DNA of 64,000 nt. Origin: Pseudoalteromonas luteoviolacea. GTDB taxonomy: Bacteria > Pseudomonadota > Gammaproteobacteria > Enterobacterales > Alteromonadaceae. The position numbers were made by a program, and so were the translations under genes. The notes under the pieces are model-generated. The model saw only the letters and a program-made list of their open reading frames with translations. It did no database searches and had not been told where the DNA came from. The number at the start of each line of letters is the position of its first letter. Positions within the stretch are counted from its first letter, which is position 1. Location of the stretch: positions 1 to 64,000 of the forward strand of contig NZ_JWIC01000005.1 in the NCBI RefSeq assembly GCF_000814765.1. Reading direction: 5' to 3'. Below are positions 17,749-27,704 of this stretch, one piece after another.

Positions 17749-20715
17749 TTACTGAAAGCTGTATCTCACACCCAGTGTATACCTTGGGCCATACTGCCTT
17801 GCGAATAAGAATTGTCGTTCATACCGACCAAAGCCTTGTTCAGTTTCATCGTTGAGGTTTATGCCCTCAAAAAAGACTGTCCAGCGTTCATCAAGGTCGT
17901 AATTCACACTGGCATCTAGCTGGGCATAGGCTTTTGCAAATTGAGGCGGGTTGTCAGCTGAGCCTTGATCTTGGCCAACACCTATCAAATATTCGTCACG
18001 CCACGCGTAAGTGAACTTAATAGACAGCCCATCTTTCTCATAAAAGACTTGTGCATTTGCGGAGTCACTTAACCCCGTAAGCGGTGTTTGCTGATCTAAG
18101 CTATTTACATCAAATTCTACGTCGCCATCGACAAATGTAGCATTGAGTCCTATGCCAAAGCCGCTCTCGCCAAACACATGTTGAAATGCCACTTCGAAGC
18201 CATCGACCTTTTTAGTATCTGTCGCATTAAATGGTTGGGTTATCTTCCAGAGCAATAACGGATCATCGTCGGCGGGCTCTATGTAACCTTGCGAATTAAG
18301 CGTCGCGCCATTGGCCTGCATTTGCAGAAAAATAGCATCACTGGTTGCTTGCTCACCGCGTGCTTCAATATCAGCAACCGCCTGATTCCATCTCGGACCT
18401 TGATAGATATCTTTAAATCCATCAATGGTTGTTTCAGTAACCCGACTGCCAATGAAGTTTTTAACTGACTTTTTAAAGTACCCGATTGCTGCGTAACTAC
18501 TTTCATCGTAGTAATACTCAAGGCTTAAATCTAAATTTGTAGACTCAAATGGCTCTAAGTTCGTATTACCTTCATTGCCGTTACGTGAACCTATTTTAGG
18601 GCTACCAGAGAGCACACGCCCCCCCGCTAAATCGCCAAGTGGTGCACGCGTGATGGTTTTACCCCAAGAAACACGACCAACCAACTCATCGGTGATATCC
18701 ACTTTCACATCGAGCATTGGCAGTAGCACATCATGCTGCCCTTCAGACGTATATGTATTATCCTCTGGGAGATATTGTGTGTGCCACTCACTGCCACCTA
18801 GCCACCAAACCGAAATCGGAATTTGTTGTTCATCAATACTAGTTACGTCGGTTTCTTCGTATCGAACACCGATGTTTAAAGCAACAGGGAATGAGGCGAC
18901 TTCAAACTCCCAAGCACTCTGAACATAAAAGCTCATTGTCTCTTCTTGCACAGAGCTACGAGAAAAGGTGCCCAAATCATGGTATGCCGTGGTGGCGAAA
19001 TAATCGTCACCACCGAGCACGTCATTGGTAAGGAATGCTTCAGAGCGTGCGACGACCTCGTCAAAGTCAAAGGTATAGTAGTAATTCGGATTTAAATTTG
19101 CACCGCCACTGGCAAAAGCATCTAAAAATCCATTGGTATCGTTTCTGATAAACATGCTGTCAGGGAACATTTGTGGCCATGCCGGATTAAATAAAAACCC
19201 GCCAATTAAACCACTCCAAGCGTTAGATCCGCCCATCGTTTGATCCGTCATAGCAACACCAAATTTGACATCAATCAATGGAATGTCAAAGCGGTCATTT
19301 TCCCATGTTGCATCTATTTGTAGCTGCTGAACCTCTGCCTTTCCAGGCGAGTGAACAAACTGGCTAAAGTGCGAGTCAATTTCACTTTCAAGCAGTGTTG
19401 TAGAGCCATTCAACCAATGTATTTGCGCATGTGGAACATCGCCAGTGCGATAATCATAGTTTTTAGTGCGTAGCTGATCAGATCCTAACACCAAAGAACC
19501 TTCACTACCGATGCCTTTATCAATACCGTTATCAGTTTCACTTGATGAGTCGTGATAATCCACAGCGATATGCCATACGTCATTAATTTGCCAATCGATA
19601 TTGATACCTGCTGACTTTTCAATGACTTCGGTTGTTGAGCGTGATGCGGTAAAAGAGCCATCATTACCACTAATATCGGCAAAAACCGCTGTACCATTTT
19701 CATCTAATTCATAGGCATTGATGTTGCCACCATATTCATTCCACATCCCCCAACCAATACCATTTTTGCCTGTCACGGCTTTGGTGTGGGTGTAGTCTAC
19801 TGAAAGCACCAAGTCGTCAGTGGGCGCATACTGAAACACAACGTGGCCGTTGGTTCTGTCCCTTTCCAAATCTTCAATGCCATAGTTCATGTCTCGAGGA
19901 AAAAAGTAATCGCCTACTCGATTTCCTTCATTATCTAGTGGTCTAGGATCAATCACCTTGCTGTCATCGATATTGCCGGGCAAATCGACATTGGCTTGCC
20001 ACCCTTGAATATGCGCCTGCTGCTTTTGAAAGTCTCTTTCATGATGTGTGAGAGAGAACGACACGCCCAATGTATCGTCAATAAAGGTGTTTGAATAAAG
20101 CGCTGATAACTCGGGTGTCACATCGTCATTTTCGACGTTTGACGAATCATGGATCGCTTTTGCCGAAAAGGTATAGCGCTCACCGGGACTTGCCAGCGGT
20201 TTTCTAGTCACAATGTTAACTGTGGCGCCTAGGCCACCACTTGGGTTTTCCGCGCGTGCTGTTTTGAATACCTCTAATGCCATTACACCATCAGCAGATA
20301 AATTCTCAAGGCTGTAAGATCTTGAGTTACCTGTGCCCGGCATTTGGCGACCGTTTAACGTAATTAAATTGAAATCGGGACCAAAGCCTCTGACTGTGAT
20401 CTGGGAACCCTCACCATTACTTCGACTGACCGCAACACCGGTAATACGCTGTAGAGATTCAGCTAAGTTGGTATCTGGGAATTTGCCCATTTCCTCTGCT
20501 GAAATCGCATCCACAACCCCTGATGCACTTCTTTTTAGATTCATAGCACGGGTCAAACTGCCCTTGATCCCACGGATCTCAATGACTTCTATTTCTGGAT
20601 TTTGCGCATCTGTCGTTAAATTCGCTGTTGATTGTTCTTCGGCAAATACCTGCCCTGATAGAGCTAATGACACACACAAAGCCACGCGCGAAGCTACAAA
20701 TTGAACTTGTTTCAT
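17749..20715 (-). CDS. TonB-dependent outer-membrane receptor (TIGR01782 type)
   Basis: 988 aa from ATG 20715, which opens a clean signal peptide (MKQVQFVASRVALCVSLALS ... VFA); the frame extends further back without a ribosome site. Then a TonB-box-like segment (IEVIEIRG), the plug domain (SAEEMGKFPDTNLAESLQRI, TVRGFGPDFNLITLNGRQMP), and a 22-strand barrel ending YTLGVRYSFQ with the terminal Phe-X box. The subfamily commonly imports plant- or algal-type oligosaccharides. Neighbours point to beta-glucan oligosaccharides. It is the second gene of the GH16-receptor-transporter-GH3 row. Confidence 0.93.
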   Translation of the reverse strand: MKQVQFVASRVALCVSLALSGQVFAEEQSTANLTTDAQNPEIEVIEIRGIKGSLTRAMNLKRSASGVVDAISAEEMGKFPDTNLAESLQRITGVAVSRSNGEGSQITVRGFGPDFNLITLNGRQMPGTGNSRSYSLENLSADGVMALEVFKTARAENPSGGLGATVNIVTRKPLASPGERYTFSAKAIHDSSNVENDDVTPELSALYSNTFIDDTLGVSFSLTHHERDFQKQQAHIQGWQANVDLPGNIDDSKVIDPRPLDNEGNRVGDYFFPRDMNYGIEDLERDRTNGHVVFQYAPTDDLVLSVDYTHTKAVTGKNGIGWGMWNEYGGNINAYELDENGTAVFADISGNDGSFTASRSTTEVIEKSAGINIDWQINDVWHIAVDYHDSSSETDNGIDKGIGSEGSLVLGSDQLRTKNYDYRTGDVPHAQIHWLNGSTTLLESEIDSHFSQFVHSPGKAEVQQLQIDATWENDRFDIPLIDVKFGVAMTDQTMGGSNAWSGLIGGFLFNPAWPQMFPDSMFIRNDTNGFLDAFASGGANLNPNYYYTFDFDEVVARSEAFLTNDVLGGDDYFATTAYHDLGTFSRSSVQEETMSFYVQSAWEFEVASFPVALNIGVRYEETDVTSIDEQQIPISVWWLGGSEWHTQYLPEDNTYTSEGQHDVLLPMLDVKVDITDELVGRVSWGKTITRAPLGDLAGGRVLSGSPKIGSRNGNEGNTNLEPFESTNLDLSLEYYYDESSYAAIGYFKKSVKNFIGSRVTETTIDGFKDIYQGPRWNQAVADIEARGEQATSDAIFLQMQANGATLNSQGYIEPADDDPLLLWKITQPFNATDTKKVDGFEVAFQHVFGESGFGIGLNATFVDGDVEFDVNSLDQQTPLTGLSDSANAQVFYEKDGLSIKFTYAWRDEYLIGVGQDQGSADNPPQFAKAYAQLDASVNYDLDERWTVFFEGINLNDETEQGFGRYERQFLFARQYGPRYTLGVRYSFQ

Positions 20716-20776
20716 AACTAACCTACATAAATTCTCTGTTCTGGGGGGAAATTTGTCCCCCCTTGTATTTGCCGCG

Positions 20777-23700
20777 TTACGGCACCGTGATTTCTGCGTT
20801 ATCAACTCTGTAAACCGCACCTTCGCCAGTGCCCCATGCAGGGAACACCATCACGACATTGATTTTTGATAAATCTAAACCTGCGTCGGCCAACGACTGT
20901 AAAGAGTAGGTATAGGTTTGCCACTGCCCTGTAGCTGGCGCTTGTGCTTCAATACTCGCACTCAAATCAAGCTCGACAGCGGTTTGCGCATCGAGCGATT
21001 CAATTTTGAATTTCCAAGTACTATTGGCGTCATTGGGTGCGTTAAGCACTTTCATGTCAAAGCGAACAACCCCTTCAGCTTGCAAGGCGCTGGCATCAAA
21101 ATGTGAACCAGTATTTGCCAAAAACCCCATCACTGTAGGCTCGGCGCCAATTGTGAACTCTGCGGTCATACCATGCTCTGCATCATCTTGTTGTTCTGTA
21201 GGGGTAGAGCCTCCACAGCAATCCCACATTGGCCAGCTACTGTTTTGTCCATCTTTAAACAGCGTAAGAGAGTGTGATTGAGGTACTGAGCTTGGATTGT
21301 AGATAAGCACATTGTCTAGCCTAAATACTGCCCCTTCACCAGTTCCCCAAGCGGGAAAGACCATCACAACATCAATCGCTGTCACATCTAACCCAGCTTC
21401 TAATAGACTTTGCAGGGAATAAGTATAGGTTTGCCACTGGCCAACGACTGGCGCTTTACCTTCTTGACTTGCTGCCAAGTCCAGCTCCACCGCGGTGGTC
21501 GCATCCATAGATTCAATTTTGAACTTCCAAACAGACTCTGCGTTGGCTGGCGCATTCACCACTTTCATCTCAAATTGAATGACACCCGATTGCAAAAATG
21601 CACTGCTGTCGAGATAAACACCATCGTCTGCAAATAGGCCAACAACTGTCGGTTCGGCACCAATGGTGTATTGAGCAGTCATTCCATGTTGCGCATCGTC
21701 ATTGACGATCTCAGGTGTCGACCCACCGCAACAATCCCATAGCGACCACTGTGACAACACATCATCTTGAAACAGCACATGCCCTTCAAATGTTGGTGCA
21801 TCCATTGGTTGATAGAATTTCAGATTATCGACGCGATAAAGTGCACCTTCACCCGTGCCCCATGCAGGAAAAATCATCACCACATCAATGGCACTCACAT
21901 CCAACCCTGCACTGGCTAAATCCGATAGCTTGAATGTATAGGTTTGCCATTGACCCGTAACTGGTGCCAATCCTTCAATACTGCTTGCAAGGTCAAGTTC
22001 AGCTGCGGTTTCAGCGTTATTACTTTCTATTTTTAGCTTCCAAACCGATTCGGCATCCGCTGGCGCATTCACCACTTTCATTTCAAATTGAAGCATACCA
22101 TCGGAAAACATAGACGAGGCGTCAAATGGTGCTGGTGATACTCCAGCTTCGGTGATATTGTCAGCGCGCGATATAAAACCTAAAACAGTTGGCTCACTCC
22201 CCACAGAAAACTCAGCAACATTGCCGTGCTGGGCATCGTCTTCAACAATTTGTGGTGTTGTGCCTCCGCAGCAATCCCATAGTGGCCAAGCTGGGTTAAT
22301 CGACTCTTCAAAAACGACAAATGATTGAGGCGCAGATACACTATCACCGGCAATACGCATGTTTGTCACTTGATATACCGCGCCGTCGCCACTGCCCCAT
22401 GTCGGGAATATCATCACAGCATCGATTGCACTCAGGTTAAGGCCTCCATTTGCCAGCGCTTGCAGAGGAAATGTATACGTTTGCCACTGGCCAAGTGCAG
22501 GCGCTTGACCTTCAACACTGGTGGTCAACGCAACTTCAGCAGCCGTTGATGCATCGACGCTTTCAACTTTTAAAAGCCAAGGGGTGTCAGCGACACTTGG
22601 AAGGCTAACAACCTTCATTTCAAAACTAAGCGTACCGCCATCTAGAAGTGGGCTTGCATCAAATGGGTGGCTGCTCCCGTCTCGTCAGTAATAAACTCAT
22701 CTCGAGAAATAAACCCATTCACGGTTGGGCTCTCTCCAACCACAAACTCATAAGCAGTGCCTTTTTCAGCATCATCAACTAAAGTAGGTGTCGACCCGCC
22801 ACAGCAGTCCCAAGCTGGCCAATTCGGATTGGGTGTACCGGTAAAAATATCTAGATTCTGGGCGATGCCGGAGGAAGGCGGAATTGGCGTGGGCGCTTTA
22901 CCCTCAACCAATGCATCCTCTAAGCTATCAAATCCTCCGCGCACTGTGTCACACCCTTTCCCCGTCTCTGGATTAATTTGGCATTGATACACACGCACAT
23001 AATCGATTTCAAAATGCTGACCGTTGGCAAAAGCAGAGGCATCGATGCCTAGTTCATTCACACTTTCAGGCCAGTTTCCACCTACCGCAAGATTGAGCAG
23101 CATATGGAATGCTTGGTCATACGGCGCGTTATCCCAATGGGTTTCTAACTCGCCAGAATCTTGCCCAAAATACTCAGTGAACCATCCGCGATAAATTAGC
23201 CCAACGGCATCACCATCTCCATTATAAAGCGCTTGTGAACGGCGCTGAGTTTGGTACAAGTAACCATCAACATACCAACGAATTTCCCCTTCTTGCCACT
23301 CAATGGCATAAGTATGAAAGTCATCCGCGGGGTTCATATCATCTGGTAGTAGATATGCTTTACCACTTGATTCGTTGTCTGGCCAATCTTTGCCATAATG
23401 CAAAGTGCCATATACATGTCGTTCTAAAGTCCCATCTTCACGTTTTGCTTTTAGATTAACCGACTCAACCACATCAATTTCACCGGACTTTGGCCAGCCG
23501 CCGTATGCTTCATCGGTGGGTAACAGCCAAAATGCTGGCCAACTTCCTTGGCCAGATGGTAATTTTGCCCGCACTTCAAAACGTCCATACTTGAAATCTG
23601 CTTTGTTTTTTGAACTTAACCTCGCTGACGTATAAGGTTTTTGCTCTCCCTCTGCCGCCGGTAAAGCGACAATGTGTAGTACGCCATTGTCAATGTAAGA

Positions 23701-23952
23701 GTTATCGCTACTGGCTGTGTAACATTGTTGCTCGTTGTTGCCGCCACCAGCACAATTCACTTCATGTTGCCACTTATTAGCATCAATGGTGTCTGTATCG
23801 AACTCATCGCTCCAAACGAGTTGCCAATCAGATACGGGAATTTCTGGTGAGATTTGGCTGGTATCAGTGTTTGTTTCAGCGCCCCCGCCACACCCTTGCA
23901 GTGTCGCACTCAGCAGGCAAACGCCAAACACTTGGTTTACTGTTGGTTTCAT
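20777..23952 (-). pseudogene. GH16 endo-beta-1,3-glucanase (laminarinase) lipoprotein with four WDCCGG modules, one frameshift
   Basis: The frame from ATG 23952 (GGAAG before it) starts with a lipobox (ATLQGCGGG) and a GH16 domain. The catalytic EIDVVE is at E158, D160 and E163, flanked by WPAFWLLP and QTYTFP-type strands. After the catalytic domain come four repeats of ~145 residues, each opening with a W-x-x-WDCCGG-x-TP motif and ending in a xVMxFPxWGxGEG(A)xYRVDN-type strand. The frame breaks at about 22667-22679, where alignment with module 2 suggests one C missing from a CCCC run. The first frame ends at 22642; the rest is open to 20777. There is no ribosome site at the internal ATG (22618), so the second part is not a separate gene. 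If the shift is a sequencing error this is an intact ~1060-aa laminarinase. Confidence 0.85.
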
Positions 23953-24232
23953 TTCATTGCTTCCACATTTGCTCACAGTGCATGTGTGATATTTTCTTAT
24001 TTAAAAACATCACTCTGTGAACCTTGGCACATTTATCGTTGTCATTTGGCCAAATGCATTTAGTTTAAATGCAAATTAAAAATGTAAATTTGGCAGTTAA
24101 AATATTGATAGAAAGATAATAATGTGACAATTGAAATGCGCTATCGCGGTGCAATTTTGCGTCAATGCTGGTGCAGCTGCACCGCACACGACAAGACGAA
24201 ACAATTACACGATGAAATGTGAGGCATGCTGG
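23953..24232. promoter_or_regulatory. Probable promoter region of the glucanase operon
   Basis: 280 bases between the regulator stop and the glucanase start, very AT-rich near 24060-24120. It is the only sizeable gap between the regulatory pair and the enzyme genes, so the operon promoter is most likely here. No unambiguous -35/-10 pair or repeated operator could be picked out by eye. Confidence 0.35.
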
Positions 24233-25075
24233 TTACAAAAATGCATCCCCCACACGAGATTTCAACAATGACTTCAATGTGTCACTATAATTACGACTCA
24301 CTTTGAGCCGGATATCTCCCCCTAAATCCAACATCGATTCATTATTCTTTAGTGTGGTAAAACTTTTAACAAAATTCACATTGACCAAGGTAGATTTATG
24401 AATTCTTGCAAACGTCGCTTTATCTAACTCTTCACTGAGTCGCTTGAGTGTGATCCGCACAATATAGTTTTCTTTGTCGGTATGAATACACATGTAATCT
24501 CCAGCGGCATCGACCCACATAATGTCATCAACGCACAAGAACACTTGCTCATTATCATGATTCTTGATCAGTAATTCATGTCTTGGTTTTGCCGGAAAAG
24601 GTGCGCTTTCTTTGTCTAGCCACTCTTGTAACTGCGAAATACTTAACCCCGATGATTCACCTAACGCTTTTAAAAGCTTGGCTTTCTCTTCACTTTTTTG
24701 AGAGCGAGATGATTCATTGAGAGAATGGCGGATCCTGTCTACTGTTTTTTTAAGCCTGCCAAGGTTCACAGGCTTCATCAGATAGTCCAAAGCGTTCAGT
24801 TCAAAAGCTTCTATCGCGTAGTCGCTATATGCACTAACAAATACAACCAGCGGCATCGTATCAGACTGCAAACCTTGAACCACTTCAAGGCCACTGAGTC
24901 CCGGCAGTCTTAAATCAATAAATAGCACATCAGGCTGGTGCTCATGACACAAGCGAATTGCATCATCGCCGTCAAACCCTTCTCCAACTATCTTAATATC
25001 TGATATGTTCTCAAGTCTAAGCCTTAGCCCTTCTATTGCTAGAGGTTCATCATCCACCAGTACCGCAGTAATCAT
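24233..25075 (-). CDS. LytTR-family response regulator
   Basis: 280 aa from ATG 25075 (TTGGAAAC upstream). The receiver domain has the acidic pair D8/D9, phospho-acceptor D54 (LFIDLRLPG), and the K of DYLMKPV. The C-terminal LytTR DNA-binding domain begins near LLIKNHDNEQVFLCVDDI and holds ICIHTD-like and FARIHKSTLVNVNFV motifs. It should bind a direct-repeat site after phosphorylation by the kinase encoded just upstream (15-base gap). Its position next to the glucanase locus suggests local control of that locus; this is inference. Confidence 0.93.
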   Translation of the reverse strand: MITAVLVDDEPLAIEGLRLRLENISDIKIVGEGFDGDDAIRLCHEHQPDVLFIDLRLPGLSGLEVVQGLQSDTMPLVVFVSAYSDYAIEAFELNALDYLMKPVNLGRLKKTVDRIRHSLNESSRSQKSEEKAKLLKALGESSGLSISQLQEWLDKESAPFPAKPRHELLIKNHDNEQVFLCVDDIMWVDAAGDYMCIHTDKENYIVRITLKRLSEELDKATFARIHKSTLVNVNFVKSFTTLKNNESMLDLGGDIRLKVSRNYSDTLKSLLKSRVGDAFL

Positions 25076-25090
25076 ATTTGTTTCCAATTC

Positions 25091-26197
25091 TTATTTTTCT
25101 ATCACAAAGGGAATAACCAAAGAGACGCGCGTTTTTGTATTGCCATTCTCAACACCGAGTTCACAGGGTGTACCAAAAAAAGTTTCTAGGCGCTCTTTGG
25201 TATTACTTAACCCTATCCCAAACCCTTTTTCATTGGGTTTGTCTGAGGCTCCACCGTCGTTTTCGACCAAAATATTTAAATGACCATCTTGTTTGGTAAC
25301 CCGAATATCGATTTGGTTTTGCTGCTTTCTCGCTTCAACACCGTATTTAATCGCGTTCTCTACAATCGGTTGCAAAACCAAAGGAGGAATTTTGGCCTGC
25401 TTTGACGTGTCATTGATGTCAAACTTGACTTTCAGGCGTTCACCAAATCGAACCTTCTCAATACTCAAATACAAATTGAGCAGCTCGAGTTCTTTGCCAA
25501 GGTGACTGGCATCTGATGTGTCGTGTTGGAGCGATGCGCGGAAGAAATCACAAAGTTTGTCTAACATCTCTTGTGCCATGTCATTCTCTTTTTTCATGAT
25601 CAAAGTCGAGATGGCATTCATGGTGTTAAACATAAAATGAGGATTTAACTGATATCTCAACATTTGCAGCTGTGCATCTTTGGCCGCCGTTTGGGCTCTA
25701 AGCAACATCTCATGCTCTTTTTGCAAACGCGCGTTGTATAGCATAATAAAAAATATCGCTGTCCATACAAACATGGTAGAGACCGAAAACAAAAACCAAC
25801 CGCCGAACTCAAGCATATTAAGTTCTTGATACCATACTTGGTTGTAAACAATGGTTTTATATGAAGCCAGCTTAATGATATTAAATACCAAGCCTAAAAT
25901 AGCGGCGCTGACAAAGCTCGTTATCAGCGTACGCTTGAGCGGCCAATGCACAATGCGCCTGATGATCGACCACTGTAAAAACGACAAAATAAAGCCAAAC
26001 CCCACCTCAACCGCCAAATTCAATAATTGGCCCGTTAAGTTAAAGTCACTGTCATCAAACTGTGGATGAATAATCGAGATAAATACAACGACGGTGTAGC
26101 CAAGCCAACCTAAGATCTGTAAAGACCAAAATTGATGACTTTGCTTTGAAAAAGCTTGCAATGAAATGGTTAATTCTGATTGGGTTGGTGCATGCAT
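25091..26197 (-). CDS. LytS/YehU-type sensor histidine kinase
   Basis: 368 aa from the ATG that gives MHAPTQSEL; the frame is open to 26242 but those residues are not protein-like. Four membrane helices (WLGYTVVVFISII, GFILSFLQWSI, LITSFVSAAILGLVF, WFLFSVSTMFVWTAIFFIML) precede a short coiled coil. The His-kinase motif YQLNPHFMFNTMNAI carries the phospho-His. The N box is VLQPIVENAIKYGVEA and the ATP lid is KGFGIGLSNTKERL. There is no obvious extracytoplasmic sensor domain, so sensing is likely within or near the membrane. Forms a two-gene unit with the LytTR regulator. Confidence 0.92.
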   Translation of the reverse strand: MHAPTQSELTISLQAFSKQSHQFWSLQILGWLGYTVVVFISIIHPQFDDSDFNLTGQLLNLAVEVGFGFILSFLQWSIIRRIVHWPLKRTLITSFVSAAILGLVFNIIKLASYKTIVYNQVWYQELNMLEFGGWFLFSVSTMFVWTAIFFIMLYNARLQKEHEMLLRAQTAAKDAQLQMLRYQLNPHFMFNTMNAISTLIMKKENDMAQEMLDKLCDFFRASLQHDTSDASHLGKELELLNLYLSIEKVRFGERLKVKFDINDTSKQAKIPPLVLQPIVENAIKYGVEARKQQNQIDIRVTKQDGHLNILVENDGGASDKPNEKGFGIGLSNTKERLETFFGTPCELGVENGNTKTRVSLVIPFVIEK

Positions 26198-26387
26198 TAT
26201 TATTGTACAGTATAAACTTATCCTGCTTGAGTATAAGCGCACATGTCAGAGAAACCCAAATCAGCAACAAATATTATTGAGCACGCTCAATTTTATTCCT
26301 TGGAAAGAAAACTAAATCATAATCCATTGAATTTATATAAATTTATAAAATTAGAAAAAGGAATAGGTGTTGAAGCATGCAAATAAA

Positions 26388-26417
26388 AACGCCCCCAGCC
26401 ATAAGGCCGAGGGCGCT
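26388..26417 (-). terminator. Terminator after trhO
   Basis: On the minus strand a GC-rich hairpin (CGCCCTCGGCC / GGCTGGGGGCG) with a TTAT loop is followed by TTTTTATTT. It lies about 35 bases past the trhO stop. Confidence 0.8.
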
Positions 26418-26452
26418 AAAAATCGATATTGCTTTTTAAAAGCTAGAGCAAA

Positions 26453-27439
26453 TTAAGCTGATTGCTTACGCTGCGCTTCTTTTTGCGCTTGCTTTTGCTC
26501 TTTACGTTGACGAAGTGCTTCTTGCGCTTCGTGACCAATATGGCCTTCACCACGCTCTTTTGCTAGTTCCATTTGCTTTTGGCGCTCTGCAAAGCGAGCT
26601 TTTTGCTCTTCAGTCACATTGTCGAAGCAGTGGTGGCAAGACACCCCTTCCATGTACTGCTCTAATTGCATTTCTTCTTCAGTGATAGGCATGCGACATG
26701 CGTGGCATTGCTCGTAAGAGCCTTTGTTTAGATCATGGTCAACCGCGACGCGATTATCAAATACGAAACACTCACCTTCCCACATTGTCTCTTCTTTTGG
26801 CACGTCTTCTAAATACTTAAGAATACCGCCTTCTAGGTGATAAACCTCTTCAAAACCCTGCTCTTTCATGTAAGCAGTTGATTTTTCACAGCGGATACCA
26901 CCAGTACAAAACATAGCTACTTTTTTGTTTTTCTTAGGGTCTAGGTTTTTTTCAGCCCATTCAGGGAATTCGCGGAAAGTTTTCGTTTTTGGGTCAACCG
27001 CATTTTTGAACGTACCGATTTCAATTTCGTAATCGTTACGTGTATCAACAAGTACTACTTCTGGGTCTGAGATAAGTGCATTCCAATCTTCAGGCTTAAC
27101 ATAAGTACCTACCACTTTTTTCGGGTCGATACCGTGTACACCCATGGTCACGATCTCTTTTTTCAACTTCACTTTAGTACGGTAGAACGGACATGTTTCG
27201 TCGTAAGATTCTTTGTAAACGATGTTGTCTAAACCGGGTTGTTTGTCTAGCCATGCTAGTAATGCATCAATGCCCTCACGCTGCGCTGCAACGGTACCGT
27301 TAATACCTTCTTCTGCTAGAAGTAGCGTACCACGCACTTCATTTTCTTCCATTACTTGCAATAAAGGTTGACGGATCTGCTCAAAGTTAGGCAGTGAAAC
27401 GAACTTATACATTGCACAAACAACATAAGGTTTAGTCAT
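26453..27439 (-). CDS. trhO: tRNA uridine(34) hydroxylase TrhO (YceA), rhodanese domain protein
   Basis: 328 aa, the usual length. The N-terminal ferredoxin-like domain has the family signature [20 protein letters not shown]. The middle rhodanese domain has [16 protein letters not shown] and the active-site loop [12 protein letters not shown]. The C-terminal Cys-rich zinc-ribbon-like segment is [12 protein letters not shown] ... GVSCHHCFD, and a basic Lys/Gln/Arg tail follows. Known role: oxygen-dependent 5-hydroxylation of uridine 34 in certain tRNAs. Stand-alone gene with its own terminator. Confidence 0.95.
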   Translation of the reverse strand: MTKPYVVCAMYKFVSLPNFEQIRQPLLQVMEENEVRGTLLLAEEGINGTVAAQREGIDALLAWLDKQPGLDNIVYKESYDETCPFYRTKVKLKKEIVTMGVHGIDPKKVVGTYVKPEDWNALISDPEVVLVDTRNDYEIEIGTFKNAVDPKTKTFREFPEWAEKNLDPKKNKKVAMFCTGGIRCEKSTAYMKEQGFEEVYHLEGGILKYLEDVPKEETMWEGECFVFDNRVAVDHDLNKGSYEQCHACRMPITEEEMQLEQYMEGVSCHHCFDNVTEEQKARFAERQKQMELAKERGEGHIGHEAQEALRQRKEQKQAQKEAQRKQSA

Positions 27440-27658
27440 AATAATTCTCTTTTATAAGCTTTAAAACAACCTACACTTAAACACGACGCGTAGGCACAAA
27501 CCGAATCGTAAATCCGGCGCTGAGGCGTGTATTTTACGGATTTATGAAACAAATGCAAAACACACAGAATCAAGTGCCGAGTTTTTGTTCCAAGTGATTA
27601 AAACAAAAGCAAAAACAGTTTTAACCCTATATTTATATAGTGCCTTTGTCTGGCACTT

Positions 27659-27667
27659 TGCTATAAT
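27659..27667 (+). promoter_or_regulatory. Extended -10 promoter of the helicase operon
   Basis: TGCTATAAT fits the extended -10 consensus, 38 bases before the TTG start at 27705. No good -35 box lies at the standard distance, which is acceptable for an extended -10 promoter. Confidence 0.5.
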
Positions 27668-27704
27668 GGCGCGTTTTTTAGAATAATGATTGGAGAAAGT
27701 AACT

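Noticed and set aside
20777..22618. Separate 613-aa protein made only of the WDCCGG modules
   Set aside because: The internal ATG has no ribosome site and cuts a module in half; the frame joins the GH16 gene after a one-base correction.
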